Source of the DNA: Lactifluus volemus
Lineage: Eukaryota; Basidiomycota; Agaricomycetes; Russulales; Russulaceae
Direction of reading: 5' to 3'
Assembly: GCA_022376515.1 (NCBI GenBank)
Contig: WTXI01000001.1
Location: 558,001 to 622,000, forward strand
Length of the DNA stretch: 64,000 nt
Positions 12,251 to 22,746 of this stretch are shown here, in pieces; within the stretch, counting starts at the first letter, position 1; each line of letters begins with the position of its first letter. The translations under genes and the position numbers were made by a program. Below the pieces are notes generated by a model that saw only the letters and a program-made list of their open reading frames with translations, had not been told where the DNA came from and made no database searches.

Positions 12251-13377
12251 ACTAATCGCAAATAATAGATATTGAATATTGATTTAAGGAAACTGATAAC
12301 AGTTGATATGGATTACATTGATTCGAGTGGATTGATATCGGCTAATAGAATTTAAATATCATTCAATCCTTCTCAATCACCAGAATTCTGTTGAATAATA
12401 ATAATTGCATGTCACGAGATTTATTACTCAATCGAAGGCAACTGATTGGAATTGAATAAAACATATTGCGCACTTTCGTTCCAGTTTATTGAACGCGCGA
12501 AAACCCTGCATCGAGTACTCACTGTGTCCGGTCACAGGGCCGACTTTAGCGTAATGACCTATATTACTATTTGTAATTGTTTGTCAGATCAACTTTGCGT
12601 TGCGCTGATTCGGACGCATACATTTCTTCCTTCTTCATCTCCTTCTCAAAGTGTCCCCTTAATCTCTCCTCTGCTGCCCGTGAGGCCTGTATACTCCCCA
12701 CAGATATCCGTGAGTCTCTTCCTTTCTACCTTTTTCAGACCAGCATCATTTAGATTTTTTTGGGCCGCATCTTCGATTGAGCTTCTGGGCTGCAACATGC
12801 AAACTCCGCGCTGTACTCCCATTACCCCCCAACTGTGCTTCCCCTCCCCTCCCCTCCTCTCCTGCTCTTCCAGCGTTCCACTCCTCACTACAACCACCAC
12901 GACATCACTCACTGCCACTGTTGTTGTCACCTGCCTCCAACCTCTGGCCCTCCCATGCCGCTGCTGTCACAAGAGGTCCTCACCAGAGCAACCCCGGCTC
13001 ACCACAAACTGAAACAGTCACCTTCACAATGTGAGTGTTCCTCAAGGTATTTAGTGTACTGGTATAATCGCTTGTACTAGGGTGACACACGGCGTGAAGC
13101 CAAAGGTGGGTCCACTTTCACCGCTGTCTCATTGACCAATTTGTTTTTCCAGTGCCAAGCACCAGATCTGGCAGGTCCTTCAACCATACTCACGGCCTCG
13201 GTCTCAGCACCCCCCCCTCTTCCACCGTGGCACTTTCACAGCTCACCTCTCCCAGCCTGGCATAAAGCTGTCAATGAATCGACCAAGCGTGGGAATAAAC
13301 TCGAAGACAATTTTGACTGTGAGTTTAACTTGAATCACCCTTTTCTAACCCTCACTCTCATCTGTTTTCATGGCTGG

Positions 13378-13710
13378 TGACAGACCAGCGTCAGGTGGTG
13401 ATCGAGAGTACTTGTAGGTCGATTGTGTGGTGGCTTCTTCTGCACCAGACATTGCAGGTGCGTCTTGAGCACCTTGCCTCGTTTCCGCATCCTCTGCTTC
13501 TCCACCCACTCATTCAGCCACAGCTCGTACTCCTTTAATGTCATTTCCAGCTTGTCGAGTTCCGTCTTGGTGTATCACCTGGTGGCTGTGCCCGCCTGCT
13601 CCTCCGTGGTGAGGTTCACGCATGCGTTGACGAGGAATAGGCACGTGTGCCAGTTCCACATCTGACTGGCGTTCAGCACCTCTGACCTCACCGTGACTGC
13701 CGCTACCACT
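13378..13710 (-). pseudogene. Interrupted coding remnant inside the transposon
   Basis: One minus-strand frame reads as ordinary protein: NASQMWNWHTCLFLVNACVN, then a single in-frame TGA, then YTKTELDKLEMTLKEYELWL, NEWVEKQRMRKRGKVLKTHL and QCLVQKKPPHNRPTSTL before a stop near 13380. The TGA falls where a Trp codon would fit. The acidic-basic helical composition looks like a coiled region. I do not recognise a transposase or other family. It is either the relic of the element's own gene or a captured host fragment. Confidence 0.35.
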
Positions 13711-14153
13711 GCCACCCTGTGGAGAGTCCCACAATCCGTCCCAAATCCGCCCCTCCCCCTCGCATAGCAGCAAATCCAAGCCCATGCCGTTGCAAGCTCC
13801 AGGCTGAGGAGCTCCCATGCCCATGCCCAGAGCAGACGATGTGGAGGTGGTACACAGTCAGTGTCAAGGATGACTTAGATTGCTTGATGCGTAGCCGGAC
13901 AGAGGCAAGGTGATTAGGATTGGGGGTAGAATAAAATTGAATAGAGCTGTAACTGTAAATAGAAAATAAATGGTCAATTCAATTCTACCTGATTCAATCG
14001 CGCAATCAAACGAATCCAAATCCGATCCGATCTAATATTCAATTGAATTCGGAAAACTGAAAATGTTTTCGATTTGTCCATTCAATTAAATCGCAAAAAG
14101 ACTCATCCGTTGATAAAAATTGAATCAATTCAACTAGTTAAATTTACTTCGAA

Positions 14154-14178
14154 TTACTGTAAGTCATTTCTCGCTGGG
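14154..14178 (-). repeat. Right terminal inverted repeat of the transposon
   Basis: Reverse complement of the left arm with three mismatches. The last bases GGG are shared with the duplicated target sequence at 14176-14185, so the exact element end is uncertain by up to 3 bp. Confidence 0.8.
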
Positions 14179-14233
14179 CATGAACGGGCATCATGTATCG
14201 ATTAGTCAGGTGCTGCTCTTCCATACAACTAGC

Positions 14234-15661
14234 ATGCCTTCAAGGACATACGAGGTAATCCGTGTCTCCTGGTAATTGTACCCTATTTTCTCATATCGTG
14301 CATGATTCAGGCCGTTTCAGGATATTTCGCACAAGATGCAGCAACGGTCGCATCCGCAGTTATTGACCCAGTGAGACAGACACGATGGTTGTTTCCGAGT
14401 CGTGCGGCCCACTCAACCTTTCTGGGCAGACTCCTGAATTTTTCGGTCTGATATCACGTTCATGGCCTCAGCTTGAAGCCGAAATGATCAGATTGAACTC
14501 GAGCTGCTCGGAATTCACATCTTACAAAGTCCTTTTTCTTGGAAGACATGGTGAAGGCAATCGTGGGTAAGCTTCACTTGAACCGCCATCGCAGCGTATC
14601 TACGGACCGGCTCTACTATAGATAACGTAGCCATAGAAAAGTATGGTCAAAGAGTAGGAAATCTATCGATTCACGGTATATCGCTCTGATCGATCGGTTT
14701 GCTAGGCATGGGATGAGTATGTACTCCTCGTCGTGATATCATCGTTCGGGCCGTTAAAAGCGAAAACTAAAGGAAATGGGCATTATTAGATGGAGATACT
14801 GAACTCATATGGGGACGTAGGTTATCGTGTTATTTGCCTTCATTCGTGGTCTCAAATCCCCTCAATTATGCAGCCGACCCTCGACTCACCACCATCGGTG
14901 AAGAACAGGCTCGCAGTGCCCACACCGCATGGGAACGTGAAATACTACGTGGCGTTCCAATCCCCCAAAAGTTTTATTGCAGTCCCCTAACAAGAGCCAT
15001 TCGTACCCTTGAGCTTACGTTTGAAGGCATACTTCCAGCGCACCTGAAACCCCTTATCGTCGAGGTAATATCATGTGTGGTTTTATTGCGCGCTGGCTAA
15101 CAGCTTTCTGTCTAAGAACTGTCGAGAAGAGAATGGCAGACATTCGTGCGACAAACGAAAAACGCGATCAGAAATACGGCACGACTTTCCTAACTTGGAC
15201 ATTGAAGAAGGATTTGAAGAGGAGGATGTGCTGTGGTCCCCCGAGCGTGAGATCCACGAAAGTCTGGAGAGACGCGCGAAACTAGTCCTGGACAGAATTT
15301 TTGAGAATGACCGTGATGAAACCTGTACGTGCGCCCTTCTCTTATCCGAAACAAGCAAGGTGTCATCAATTTCGTAGACATATCTATCACTTCGCACAGT
15401 GGTTGGATTAACGGGGTTCTGCATGTGCTAGGACGGGGAAATTATTCCTTTGCCGTTCCAACTGGTGGTACGTGCCAATGCCAGCCCTCGGGCTCGGGAA
15501 CGAGTTCCGGGCCGATTTTTCCTTGGGCCAAAATTGTTTTGCCTTTGGGCAGAGATGCGGCTGGAATATTGAACCAAACTCGTTCCTAGAGTTTGGACAG
15601 CCTGACTGACGGCATTTTAGGACTTCTGGTAGTTGTCGTGAAGGGAACGAAATCGAATTAG
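14234..15661 (+). CDS. Histidine phosphatase (phosphoglycerate mutase-like) family protein
   Basis: Several exons. Exon 1 encodes MPSRTYE, and exon 2 AVSGYFAQDAATVASAVIDP. The catalytic histidine loop is KVLFLGRHGEGNR (14530-14570), in the family form RHGE. DPRLTTIGEEQARSAHTAWE and FYCSPLTRAIRTLELTFEG follow, then NCREENGRHSCDKRKTRSEI with the second conserved RxxxG/H region. The second catalytic His is in ISITSHSGWINGVLHVLG (15380-15440). The last exon after a TAG acceptor encodes LLVVVVKGTKSN and the stop at 15659. The set matches the fungal Pmu1-like branch of clade-1 histidine phosphatases, cytosolic enzymes acting on phosphorylated small molecules; the substrate is not predictable. The gene starts 56 bp downstream of the transposon, so the element has displaced its upstream region. 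Confidence 0.85.
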
Positions 15662-15769
15662 ATTAGAACTGGGAGAAGTAGTTCGGGTGTGCACGGAAAT
15701 GTCAATACCAGAAATGAGAATGACGTTGATAGACATGACTGATCCGTTCATATATCATACTTCTAAGTC

Positions 15770-16733
15770 ATGTCAAGCATTACTCTGGCTCGTTTTTATC
15801 AACAATCCTTTGAGGCATACCCCCATTTCACACTCGCTGTTGCAGGCGGGGCTTTGACCGCCCTCGGTGACGCTGTTGCTCAATTCTCACAACATCTCGT
15901 GCGTTTCCCTCCACACACACATATCATATCTCCATTAACTTATGTAGATCACACCTCCAAATGACCACAAACGAGTCCCTCACTATGACTTTCCTCGCAC
16001 TTTTCGCTTCTTTTGCTTTGGGGCTGGCATAAGTGAATAATACTATGTCTTTCCTTTCAGAGGAACAATGTTTATAATGGAATTTTTAGGTCCTATCATG
16101 GGTCGATGGAACAGATACCTCGAACACAAGTTCCCTCTTCGCTCCCAAGCAGGGAAGAGCACTGTCAGCTTCACCGCACTTTCCAAGAGAGTCGTTGCTG
16201 ACCAGCTCGTCATGGCACCTATTGGCGTTCGTCCCCCCCACTGGAATGTACTTGTTCAAACTCTGACCCTTGGATGTGTGGAATTTCAGCTTTCCATCTT
16301 TCTCAGTTCTATGGCCGTGATGGAGGGTCGCGACGCGCAACATATTCGGGCGAGGTTCAACGACATTTATTTCCAAGCGTTGCTGGCCAATTGGAAGGTC
16401 TGGCCTACCGCACAAGTTCGTTTCAGCTCATCGTGTTTTCACATGTCGGCTTGGTTGACGCGCGACGTGATAGTTTATCAATTTCCGCTTCATGCCCTTA
16501 CCGTATCGTGTCCCGTTCCAACAAATGTGCGGCGTTTTCTGGACACTCTACCTGTCCCTTCTCAACTCAGCGTATGTGCCCTTTTATTCCGGATGTTGAC
16601 CAATCCCGAGCTGACGTCATATAGGGAGAGCGAAAAGCAAGATGTGGAGGACTCTCTGCTGCACACCTTGGAGCAACAGACCGCGGTGGACACAAGCGAC
16701 ATCGGAACCAAAAAAAATCCAGTGAAACGCTGA
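15770..16733 (+). CDS. Mpv17/PMP22-family organellar membrane protein (Sym1-like)
   Basis: Exon 1 encodes MSSITLARFYQQSFEAYPHF followed by TLAVAGGALTALGDAVAQ, the conserved start of the family (YPxxTxaxtggxLxxxGDxxaQ). ITPPNDHKRVPHYDFPRTF and GPIMGRWNRYLEHKFPL follow, then VVADQLVMAPIGV and WKVWPTAQ, and after a further intron a C-terminal piece starting INFRFMPLPYRV. The end at 16733 gives about 240 residues, slightly longer than yeast Sym1. There are four predicted membrane helices. Family members sit in the inner mitochondrial or peroxisomal membrane and act as channels or in stress tolerance. The exact acceptor before TMFIMEFLGPIMG (near 16065) is uncertain. Convergent with UTP4. Confidence 0.88.
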
Positions 16734-16960
16734 CAACATTTATGCCATCCCATTTCCTATTGTAGTTTTAGCACTTCCCTCCACAGAAGGGTCCTAATAT
16801 TTTGCCTCGGCCCAAGCATTTTGTTAGATCCATCTCAACGTTTAATCACGACTTGATCTGTTAGACGACATTTGCCATCTGGGGAACATGGTTTTGGGTT
16901 TTAGGATCATTTACATTAGATTTGTTATAATTTTACTTTTTTTTCTTTTGTAAATACAAT

Positions 16961-19873
16961 TTACGACGCCCCATACTTTGGACTATAGTACGCAGGCGGG
17001 AGATTCGCGAGGACGTCTGTAAGCGGACGCTCTATTACTACGAGCTCTCCAGGCGCAAGAAAGTCGGCCAGCAATATCTGCCGATAATGCGTGACGAGCT
17101 TAAAGTTGTTCACGGCGCCTCTATCCCTCTCAGTGCCATGACCGGCGCCACCTTCACTGCGCCGCCTCCGACGCTTCTTCTGGAACCCTCCCCATCCGAC
17201 CGGCGCGTCGAATTGTACCTTGCACAACCAAGTCGCGCCCCAAAACAGCGCCAAGACGCTGCTGTTTTCGCTGCCATCGGGGGCTGCATCCGGCGCAAGC
17301 GTGACGCCGAGAATGGCGTCGTGCAGGTTGGTAAACCGTTTTGGGAGTGCGGAACAGAGTGCGCGGGACCATGGTGGGAACTGGCGCGCCTCGACGTCGT
17401 ACAGCTCGAGGGTGTTGTTGGCAAAGCCGAGGAGGAGCAACGAGGGCACGTTGGGGGCAAAGGCGAGCGCGTGCGCGGGCTGCGGGAAGGAAGGGAGCGA
17501 AGTGTGGTGTTGCACCGCATCGAGGTTGAATATGTGCGTGCGGCGGTAGTCGTCCGTCGTTGCGAGCCATTGGCCGTCGGGGCTTATGGCCATGCGTGTG
17601 ATCGTGGCGGGCGTGGAGGTGGTGGTGGGCGGCGCCGAATGAGAAGGTCGTACAGTGTCATTCATGCCGTCTGGATCGTCGGGTCCATCAGCGTCCGACT
17701 CGAGTTCGGATCCATCCACTTTTTCGTGGGTACTGCTTCTTCGCCCAGTCAAGCACCGCCCTTCGACTGTTGGATTGCCGTTTCTGTGTTGATCGAACTT
17801 CCGAAGCACCCTTGCGGAGGGTGAATCAGACACTAGGTCAAGTACCAACACAAAGGCAGTACTGGTGGCCACGATGAGTTTTGAGGAGTCGGGCGAAAAG
17901 ATTAGGGCAGACGCTCCGCGTCCTGAGACAGTATCAGGAAGGTGTTCTTGAAGTATTTTCTGGAAGTCGCGAACGCGCACGGGCTTCAAGTCGTCTCCCG
18001 AGGACTGCATATGGGAGGTGAACAAGCAAAGCCTCTTAGCGGTAAACGACAAACCACGTACGCCTGCCTGCAGTAAGAAAAGCTTCATTTCGTAGGCATC
18101 AGAGACCACAAGCCACCGTCCGTCGTCCGATATCGCACTTGCTACAAGATTCGTATGCACACGCAAATCCATCTCGAGCACTTTGTTCCACCCGACGCCC
18201 TCCGCCGGAGGTGCCGGTTTTGGGTCTCTGTCAAGTGAAGACTTCTTTGTGAGATGCCAGACTGCCAGGCTAGTATCACCGGTGCTCAACACCAATCGTG
18301 CACGCTTCGCCAAGTGTAGGCCAACTGATCCATGTGCGCCAGAAGAATACGCAATTCTCCTGTGATAGGCGTCCTCAAATGTGGCAGTTATACTCGTCGC
18401 CAGAGGGTTGGTAATGCGCGTAGTGGTACTTTGGGCGAGAGCAGCTGGTGTCACGACAACAGACATATCTAATCCGCCGGAGACAAGGAGAGGGGCAACG
18501 TTCGTTGGGAAGGATCGCCGGTGAGATGAAGGCAAAGGAGTGTATGGTGGCCATATCGACAACCCGCGAACGTCATGGGAATGCATTCGTTTGGACGTTG
18601 TTCGCACCCACCTAGAAGGGGTTGATAAAATCGAATCGCCCTTCGCAGAGGATTCAATCAGCGAAAATTGCGAAACCTTCTGGTCGATGCCAGATGTGTA
18701 CACCGAAGTTCCCTCCTACAAGTAATCAGTCACTAATCAAGCAGAATACAATAGGATTTCCCACAGGCCCGACGACCAAGCAGAGTACGTCTGCGCCATG
18801 GGCTTCGAAGCTTTGTAGTTGAGTGCATGTCCGTGAGTCCCAGAACTTCACCATGCCAAGAGAGTCACCAGATACGATCGTTCCGTCGCTGAGCAGCGTG
18901 AGTAGCCATCCGAGGGAGGACGTTAGATTATTTGCTTACCCAAGAACGCCAACCGCCCAAACAAGCGTACTCTCTCCCCTGATTTTGTCCGTTCCCATCC
19001 TGTCCAGGATTCTCCCCGAAGAGACGTCCCACTTCCTTAGACTACTATCGGAGCACCCTGCCACAATCCAAGAATCGTGCCATTCAATCTCATCTTCATC
19101 ATCGCTATCGTCTCCCTTTGGAGGGGCAGGAGGGTGTCCTCTATTGTCCGGAAAAAAAGGTGGTCCCCAAGACAGAGTCAGGATGCGGCTCTTTGATCGG
19201 TCGAGGCGGCGAAGATGTTGAAGGGTGTTGTATTCCAGGGATAACAGGTGGATAGATCCGTCCTCGCAGCCGAGAGCGAGAATTGTAGAGGCAGGGTTCG
19301 GGGCGATTGACCAAATGGATCCGCCTTGTGAGGGTATTGACCTCTGGACAAAGAGGAATGTCAGACAAGCGAGCGAGAATGAAGCGAACGCGTACACGGA
19401 TGGTCGCATGTACCATATCCCACTCCGTCAATTCACTACCTCCACCGGTGCTGAACAGACGAAGGTCGGCAACTGAGGGAACATCGTCTTCCTGCAAATC
19501 ATCTGGATTCTTGAGTGTGAGCGCGAGAGAATCGACTTTGGACGGGTTCGCGCCAGATAATGTCTGAGGAATAAATTGATTTCAATGGATCGCGAGAGGG
19601 CGGGAACTACTGGACGCGCACTTTCCTCACCACCCAGGCTTGCGGTGCTTTGATTGCCTCCACTGAGCCAGTCCACTCATAGATTTCGATGTTGCCATTA
19701 GCATGACCGACGACAAGAGGGCCAAACGTAGGTATCCGGTCATGTGCAATTGCCCTCTGTTTTCCCTTAACAGAGGGTAGAGGTAAAGGAGGAAACGCGA
19801 GTGCAGTAATGGCCGAGGGCGTAAAGTCCACAAAACGACATCTGTGAACTGACAGTGTCGTTGTTTCGCCCAT
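16961..19873 (-). CDS. UTP4: WD40 protein UTP4 (cirhin), small-subunit processome component
   Basis: Start ATG at 19873 (MGETTTLSVHRCRFVDFTPS), then WD repeats: ALAFPPL...LVVGHANGNIEIYEWTGS, STGGGSELTEWD, GSIWSIAPNPASTILALGCE, DSWIVAGCSDSSLRKWDVSS, and DGTIVSGDSLGMVKFWDSRT. After these comes a long exon of about 580 codons. VSGGLDMSVVVTPA (near 18440-18490) is a signature of Utp4/cirhin. The C-terminal half carries a second propeller with an acidic insertion (ELESDADGPDDPDGM) and a basic patch (KKRRRRRSEGG). Utp4 belongs to the t-UTP subcomplex that couples rDNA transcription to early pre-18S processing in the nucleolus. It shares a 147-bp promoter region with TIM10. Confidence 0.9.
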
Positions 19874-20020
19874 TGATTTGATCCAATTGCGTTGGGCAGA
19901 GGCTTTTAAATTTCCATGTCACGGTCGCGGTCAGCAAGCGCGCGCCTCTCCCCCGACTTTTGGTCACAACCTGCGCTTACTCTTTACACTTCTCTTACAC
20001 CAACCCTTGCCCGTCAAATC
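19874..20020. promoter_or_regulatory. Shared divergent promoter, UTP4 / TIM10
   Basis: Only 147 bp separate the two start codons. The gap holds a CT-rich run ending near the TIM10 start, a common fungal initiator feature. Confidence 0.5.
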
Positions 20021-20417
20021 ATGTCAATGTTCGGGCGAAGTTCTAATGCGCCTTCCGGTGCAGTTAACTCTGAACGTATGGAAATGGCCATACAAGAGTA
20101 CGTTTATTATTTCCCTCATGTCGTCCACCGCTTAGATACAATCCTCCAGGTTGGACATGGTCACTGACATTTTTAACCGCCTGGTTTCGCAAGTGTCTTG
20201 ACCCACCCATGCCTTTCCCCCCTCACCCATACTTTTTAGGACATGCCACGCCAAGTGTATCAGCACGCGCTATACGGAGGGGGACCTCAATAAAGGCGAG
20301 AGCGTCTGCATCGACCGATGCGTAGCCAAATTCTTTGAGGCGAACAAGAAGGTCGGGGAGCGGCTTCAGAGTGTTGGCGCAAATGCAAGTGGGGCAACAG
20401 GTGCATTTGGTTTATAG
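20021..20417 (+). CDS. TIM10: Mitochondrial intermembrane-space chaperone TIM10
   Basis: Three exons: 20021-20097, 20150-20188 and 20240-20417. The product starts [20 protein letters not shown] and continues [13 protein letters not shown]. It contains the twin CX3C motif of small Tims, CHAKC and CIDRC, with 15 residues between, followed by [20 protein letters not shown]. The length of about 97 residues and the MxxxDIFNRL region fit Tim10 rather than Tim9, 8 or 13. With Tim9 it forms the hexamer that escorts carrier and beta-barrel precursors through the intermembrane space. The second intron (20189-20239) starts GCAAGT and ends TTTTTAG; this GC-AG intron is the only junction that keeps the CX3C frame. 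Confidence 0.93.
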
Positions 20418-20606
20418 GTTCACTGTACCACACGCCATCCTTTGTATCTCCCACTGCGCACAACGCCAGCTACCCACATGAGTGATACAGTCTCAACGAT
20501 TCCCTCTACTTATATAATCGCCTTTTATACAGCCGATAAGTATCTAGATGCACCTATCCAGCTCGTTTCTCTATGTGGCTTGCCAGTACCTCGGGAAACC
20601 GATATC

Positions 20607-21010
20607 TTACTTCGACTCATTTGGGAAGCAATCTGCCATCGTCTTGGAGTGTCTATTCTGAGAATGATCCTCGAGACTGAAGTGGCGCATGAAAGAGTGT
20701 CAGAGGTGTCACAGGGCGAAATGAGAATCCCACATACGCTGGTGCTCGGGTAGTCACAAGCTGCAACAAAATCAAATTTCTATGAATCACATTGGAAAAG
20801 AAAGGCGAAAAGAAAACTCACGAAGGACTGTTTACAGATCGAACAGATAATGTTTTTCGCAGCTTCATTCGACTTGGACTGGCTCTTGGCGCCCTTCGAC
20901 GCGTTCTTGTCGCCGTTGCGCTCACGTTTTTGCTGGGCTTTAGCACCCTATACAAAATCAATATCAGAGGACACGTAGGGGAACGATGGAAAGTAACTTA
21001 CGTTCCCCAT
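20607..21010 (-). CDS. Small zinc-binding protein of the At2g23090/SERF-like type
   Basis: Short exons. The ATG at 21010 encodes only MGN before a GTAAGT donor. Exon 2 encodes GAKAQQKRERNGDKNASKGA and KSQSKSNEAAKNIICSICKQ, exon 3 SFLVTTRAPA, and the last exon LEDHSQNRHSKTMADCFPNE then SK-stop at 20607. The basic N-terminus (the 4F5/SERF-like part) joined to a C-x-x-C...H-x(4)-H zinc motif is the known architecture of this family, found in plants and fungi. Function is unsettled; the N-terminal part resembles modifiers of protein aggregation. It shares a 120-bp upstream region with the threonine aldolase gene. Confidence 0.83.
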
Positions 21011-21130
21011 CCACACCGCGACAGAAGAAGGATAATACACCGGAATGACTCGGCCCGAGGGTGAACGATCTGTTCCGTTTCCCGCGCCTCAAGGCCTCAC
21101 TCAAAAGAAAAAAAAAAGGCCTCGCTCAAC
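21011..21130. promoter_or_regulatory. Shared divergent promoter, zinc protein / threonine aldolase
   Basis: A 120-bp gap between divergent start codons. It contains a poly-A run (21103-21117) close to the plus-strand start. Confidence 0.45.
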
Positions 21131-22637
21131 ATGTCCGAGTCCGGAGATCTTGTGAAAGCGAAAAGACGTGTCACCGATTCCGCCAAACTTGACGTTATCG
21201 CGACCACACAAGCTGAGGAAAATGAACGTCGCAGGTTGGAGGTATCCAGGTCTTTTGTCTGTAGGTGTGTTACATTGCCTCAGAAAACTACGATACTTAT
21301 GCATCGAATGTAGCGGACACATTGACAGGTATGCCTTCACAAGTGCGCTAGGTTGGGTTGAGCCATGAAGCAATCCAGTTCCCTCCGAGGAGATGTATGA
21401 ATACGCTATTCAGGCCTCACTGGGTGACGACGTCTACCATGACAAGAATACTGCTGCCCTCGAGGCGCACGTAGCACGATTATTTGGGAAGGAAGCTGCA
21501 TTGTTTGTCCCCTCAGGTACAATGTCTAATCAACTGGCCATACGTACGCACCTCAAACAACCGCCGTATTCTGTTCTCTGCGATCATCGCGCCCATATCT
21601 ATGCACACCAGGCAGGTGGTATCGCCCTTCACTCTGGCGCTCAGACCATTCCGGTTATTCCCTCCAATCGTAAGCGAGTGCATCTCTCCTGTCGCCCCCC
21701 AGTAGATTGAGAATTAAAGGGCGTCACCTTACCCTTGAGGATGTTCAAAATTTCATTGTTCGGGAAGAAGATGTCCATTTGTACGTCCACTCTCTGGATT
21801 TCTTTTCTTCTCCTTACCGAATCTCTTTTGCAGTTGCAACACTGAAGTGATAGCGTTAGAGAACACACTCCATGGATTGATCTTTCCACAGGACGAAATC
21901 ACTCGTATCTCTGAATACGCCCGCGAGCTCGGCGTTAGAATGCACCTTGATGGAGCGCGTATCTGGCATGTCGCCATAGAGGCTGGCACGCCGCTCCACG
22001 AGCTTTGTGAACCTTTTGACTCTATCAGTGTCTGTTTCAGCAAGGGGCTCGGTCAGTTACGACAGTATTTAAGAACGCCCGAGAGACGCACTGACTCTGA
22101 GCTATCTCCTTCCAGGTTCTCCTGTCGGCTCTTGCTTAATAGGGAACAAGGAATTCATTTCCCGCGCGCGCTGGTTTAGAAAGGCCTTTGGTGGAGGGAT
22201 GCGACAAACGGGCTTCCTCGCCGCAACCGCAGCCTATGCCCTCACCCATAATTTTCCAAAGCTGGCCGCTGTACACCAGCTTGCCCGGAAGCTTGAGCGC
22301 GGGCTTTTGGAAATCGGCATAGACATTATTAAGAGTGCGGAGACTTGCATGGTACGTTTGGATCCGGGCGACCATTATGCGCAATTGCTTATCTATGGCT
22401 CGAAACAAGGTTTGGTATGATCCTTCTACCGTTGGAACCAACTATGCCGAGATTGCAGAGCGTGCCGAGAAGCTACACGAGCCGTTGTCTCTAAGTGGCT
22501 CACGCCTAGTCGTGCATATTCAGACATCAGAGCGGGCCGTCGATGACCTTTTAGGGGTTGTGCGCCGCCTCGCCGAGGAGAAAAGGGCTGCCGGTTTTGT
22601 GAGACCTGCGAAAAACGCCGAGAATGGGTTTCTATGA
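21131..22637 (+). CDS. GLY1: Low-specificity L-threonine aldolase
   Basis: A PLP fold-type I enzyme that cleaves L-threonine (and allo-threonine) to glycine and acetaldehyde. Motifs: ADTLTVPSEEMYEYA across the splice near 21330/21375, LGDDVYHDKNTAALEAHVA, ALFVPSGTMSNQLAI, and DHRAHIYAHQAGGIALHSGA. Further on come ALENTLHGLIFPQDEI, GVRMHLDGARIWHVAIEAG with the cofactor Asp and Arg, and VCFSKGLGSPVGSCLIG with the PLP lysine in SKGLG. The C-terminal domain runs to NGFL and the stop at 22635. The N-terminus is the weak part: the ATG at 21131 opens a 38-residue frame (MSESGDLVKAKRRVTDSAKL) whose link to the enzyme needs one or two introns I could not fix. The junction near 22360 around TCMVRLD/WYDPSTVG is also approximate. 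Confidence 0.9.
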
Positions 22638-22746
22638 GGTTATATACAACAAGTATAAGTATGTCCCGTCTATGCTACTGTGCAGCGGTGTATCAAAGGA
22701 ACATCGCGTGTAGAGATACAGGCGAACTGCATGACGTTGCATGGTA

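Larger units (their letters stand above)
12226..14178. mobile_element. TIR-bounded DNA transposon (non-autonomous, hAT- or Mutator-like), ~1.95 kb
   Basis: The two ends are 25-bp imperfect terminal inverted repeats, at 12226-12250 and 14154-14178. In both arms, read inward, the pattern is CGAGAAATG-n-CTTACAGTAA, with CCCTA or CCCAG at the outer end; 22 of 25 bases pair. The same direct repeat, GGGCATGAAC, lies at 12216-12225 and 14176-14185. It partly overlaps the right TIR, giving a target-site duplication of 8 to 10 bp, as expected for hAT (8) or Mutator-like (9) elements. Inside each TIR is an AT-rich subterminal zone (about 12250-12480 and 13915-14150) with many ATTGAAT/ATTCAAT words. The GC-rich middle has no intact transposase. 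The element fills the gap between the divergent GH15 and histidine phosphatase genes. Confidence 0.8.

Noticed and set aside
12446..13034. Plus-strand frames inside the transposon (for example MELNKTYCALSFQFIERAKT...)
   Set aside because: Low-complexity Ser/Pro/Cys stretches from a CT-rich segment, with no conserved motif; treated as noncoding element sequence.
17087..17824. 245-codon plus-strand frame opposite UTP4
   Set aside because: Arg/Gly-rich mirror of the WD40 coding strand, with no domain and no introns in an intron-rich genome.
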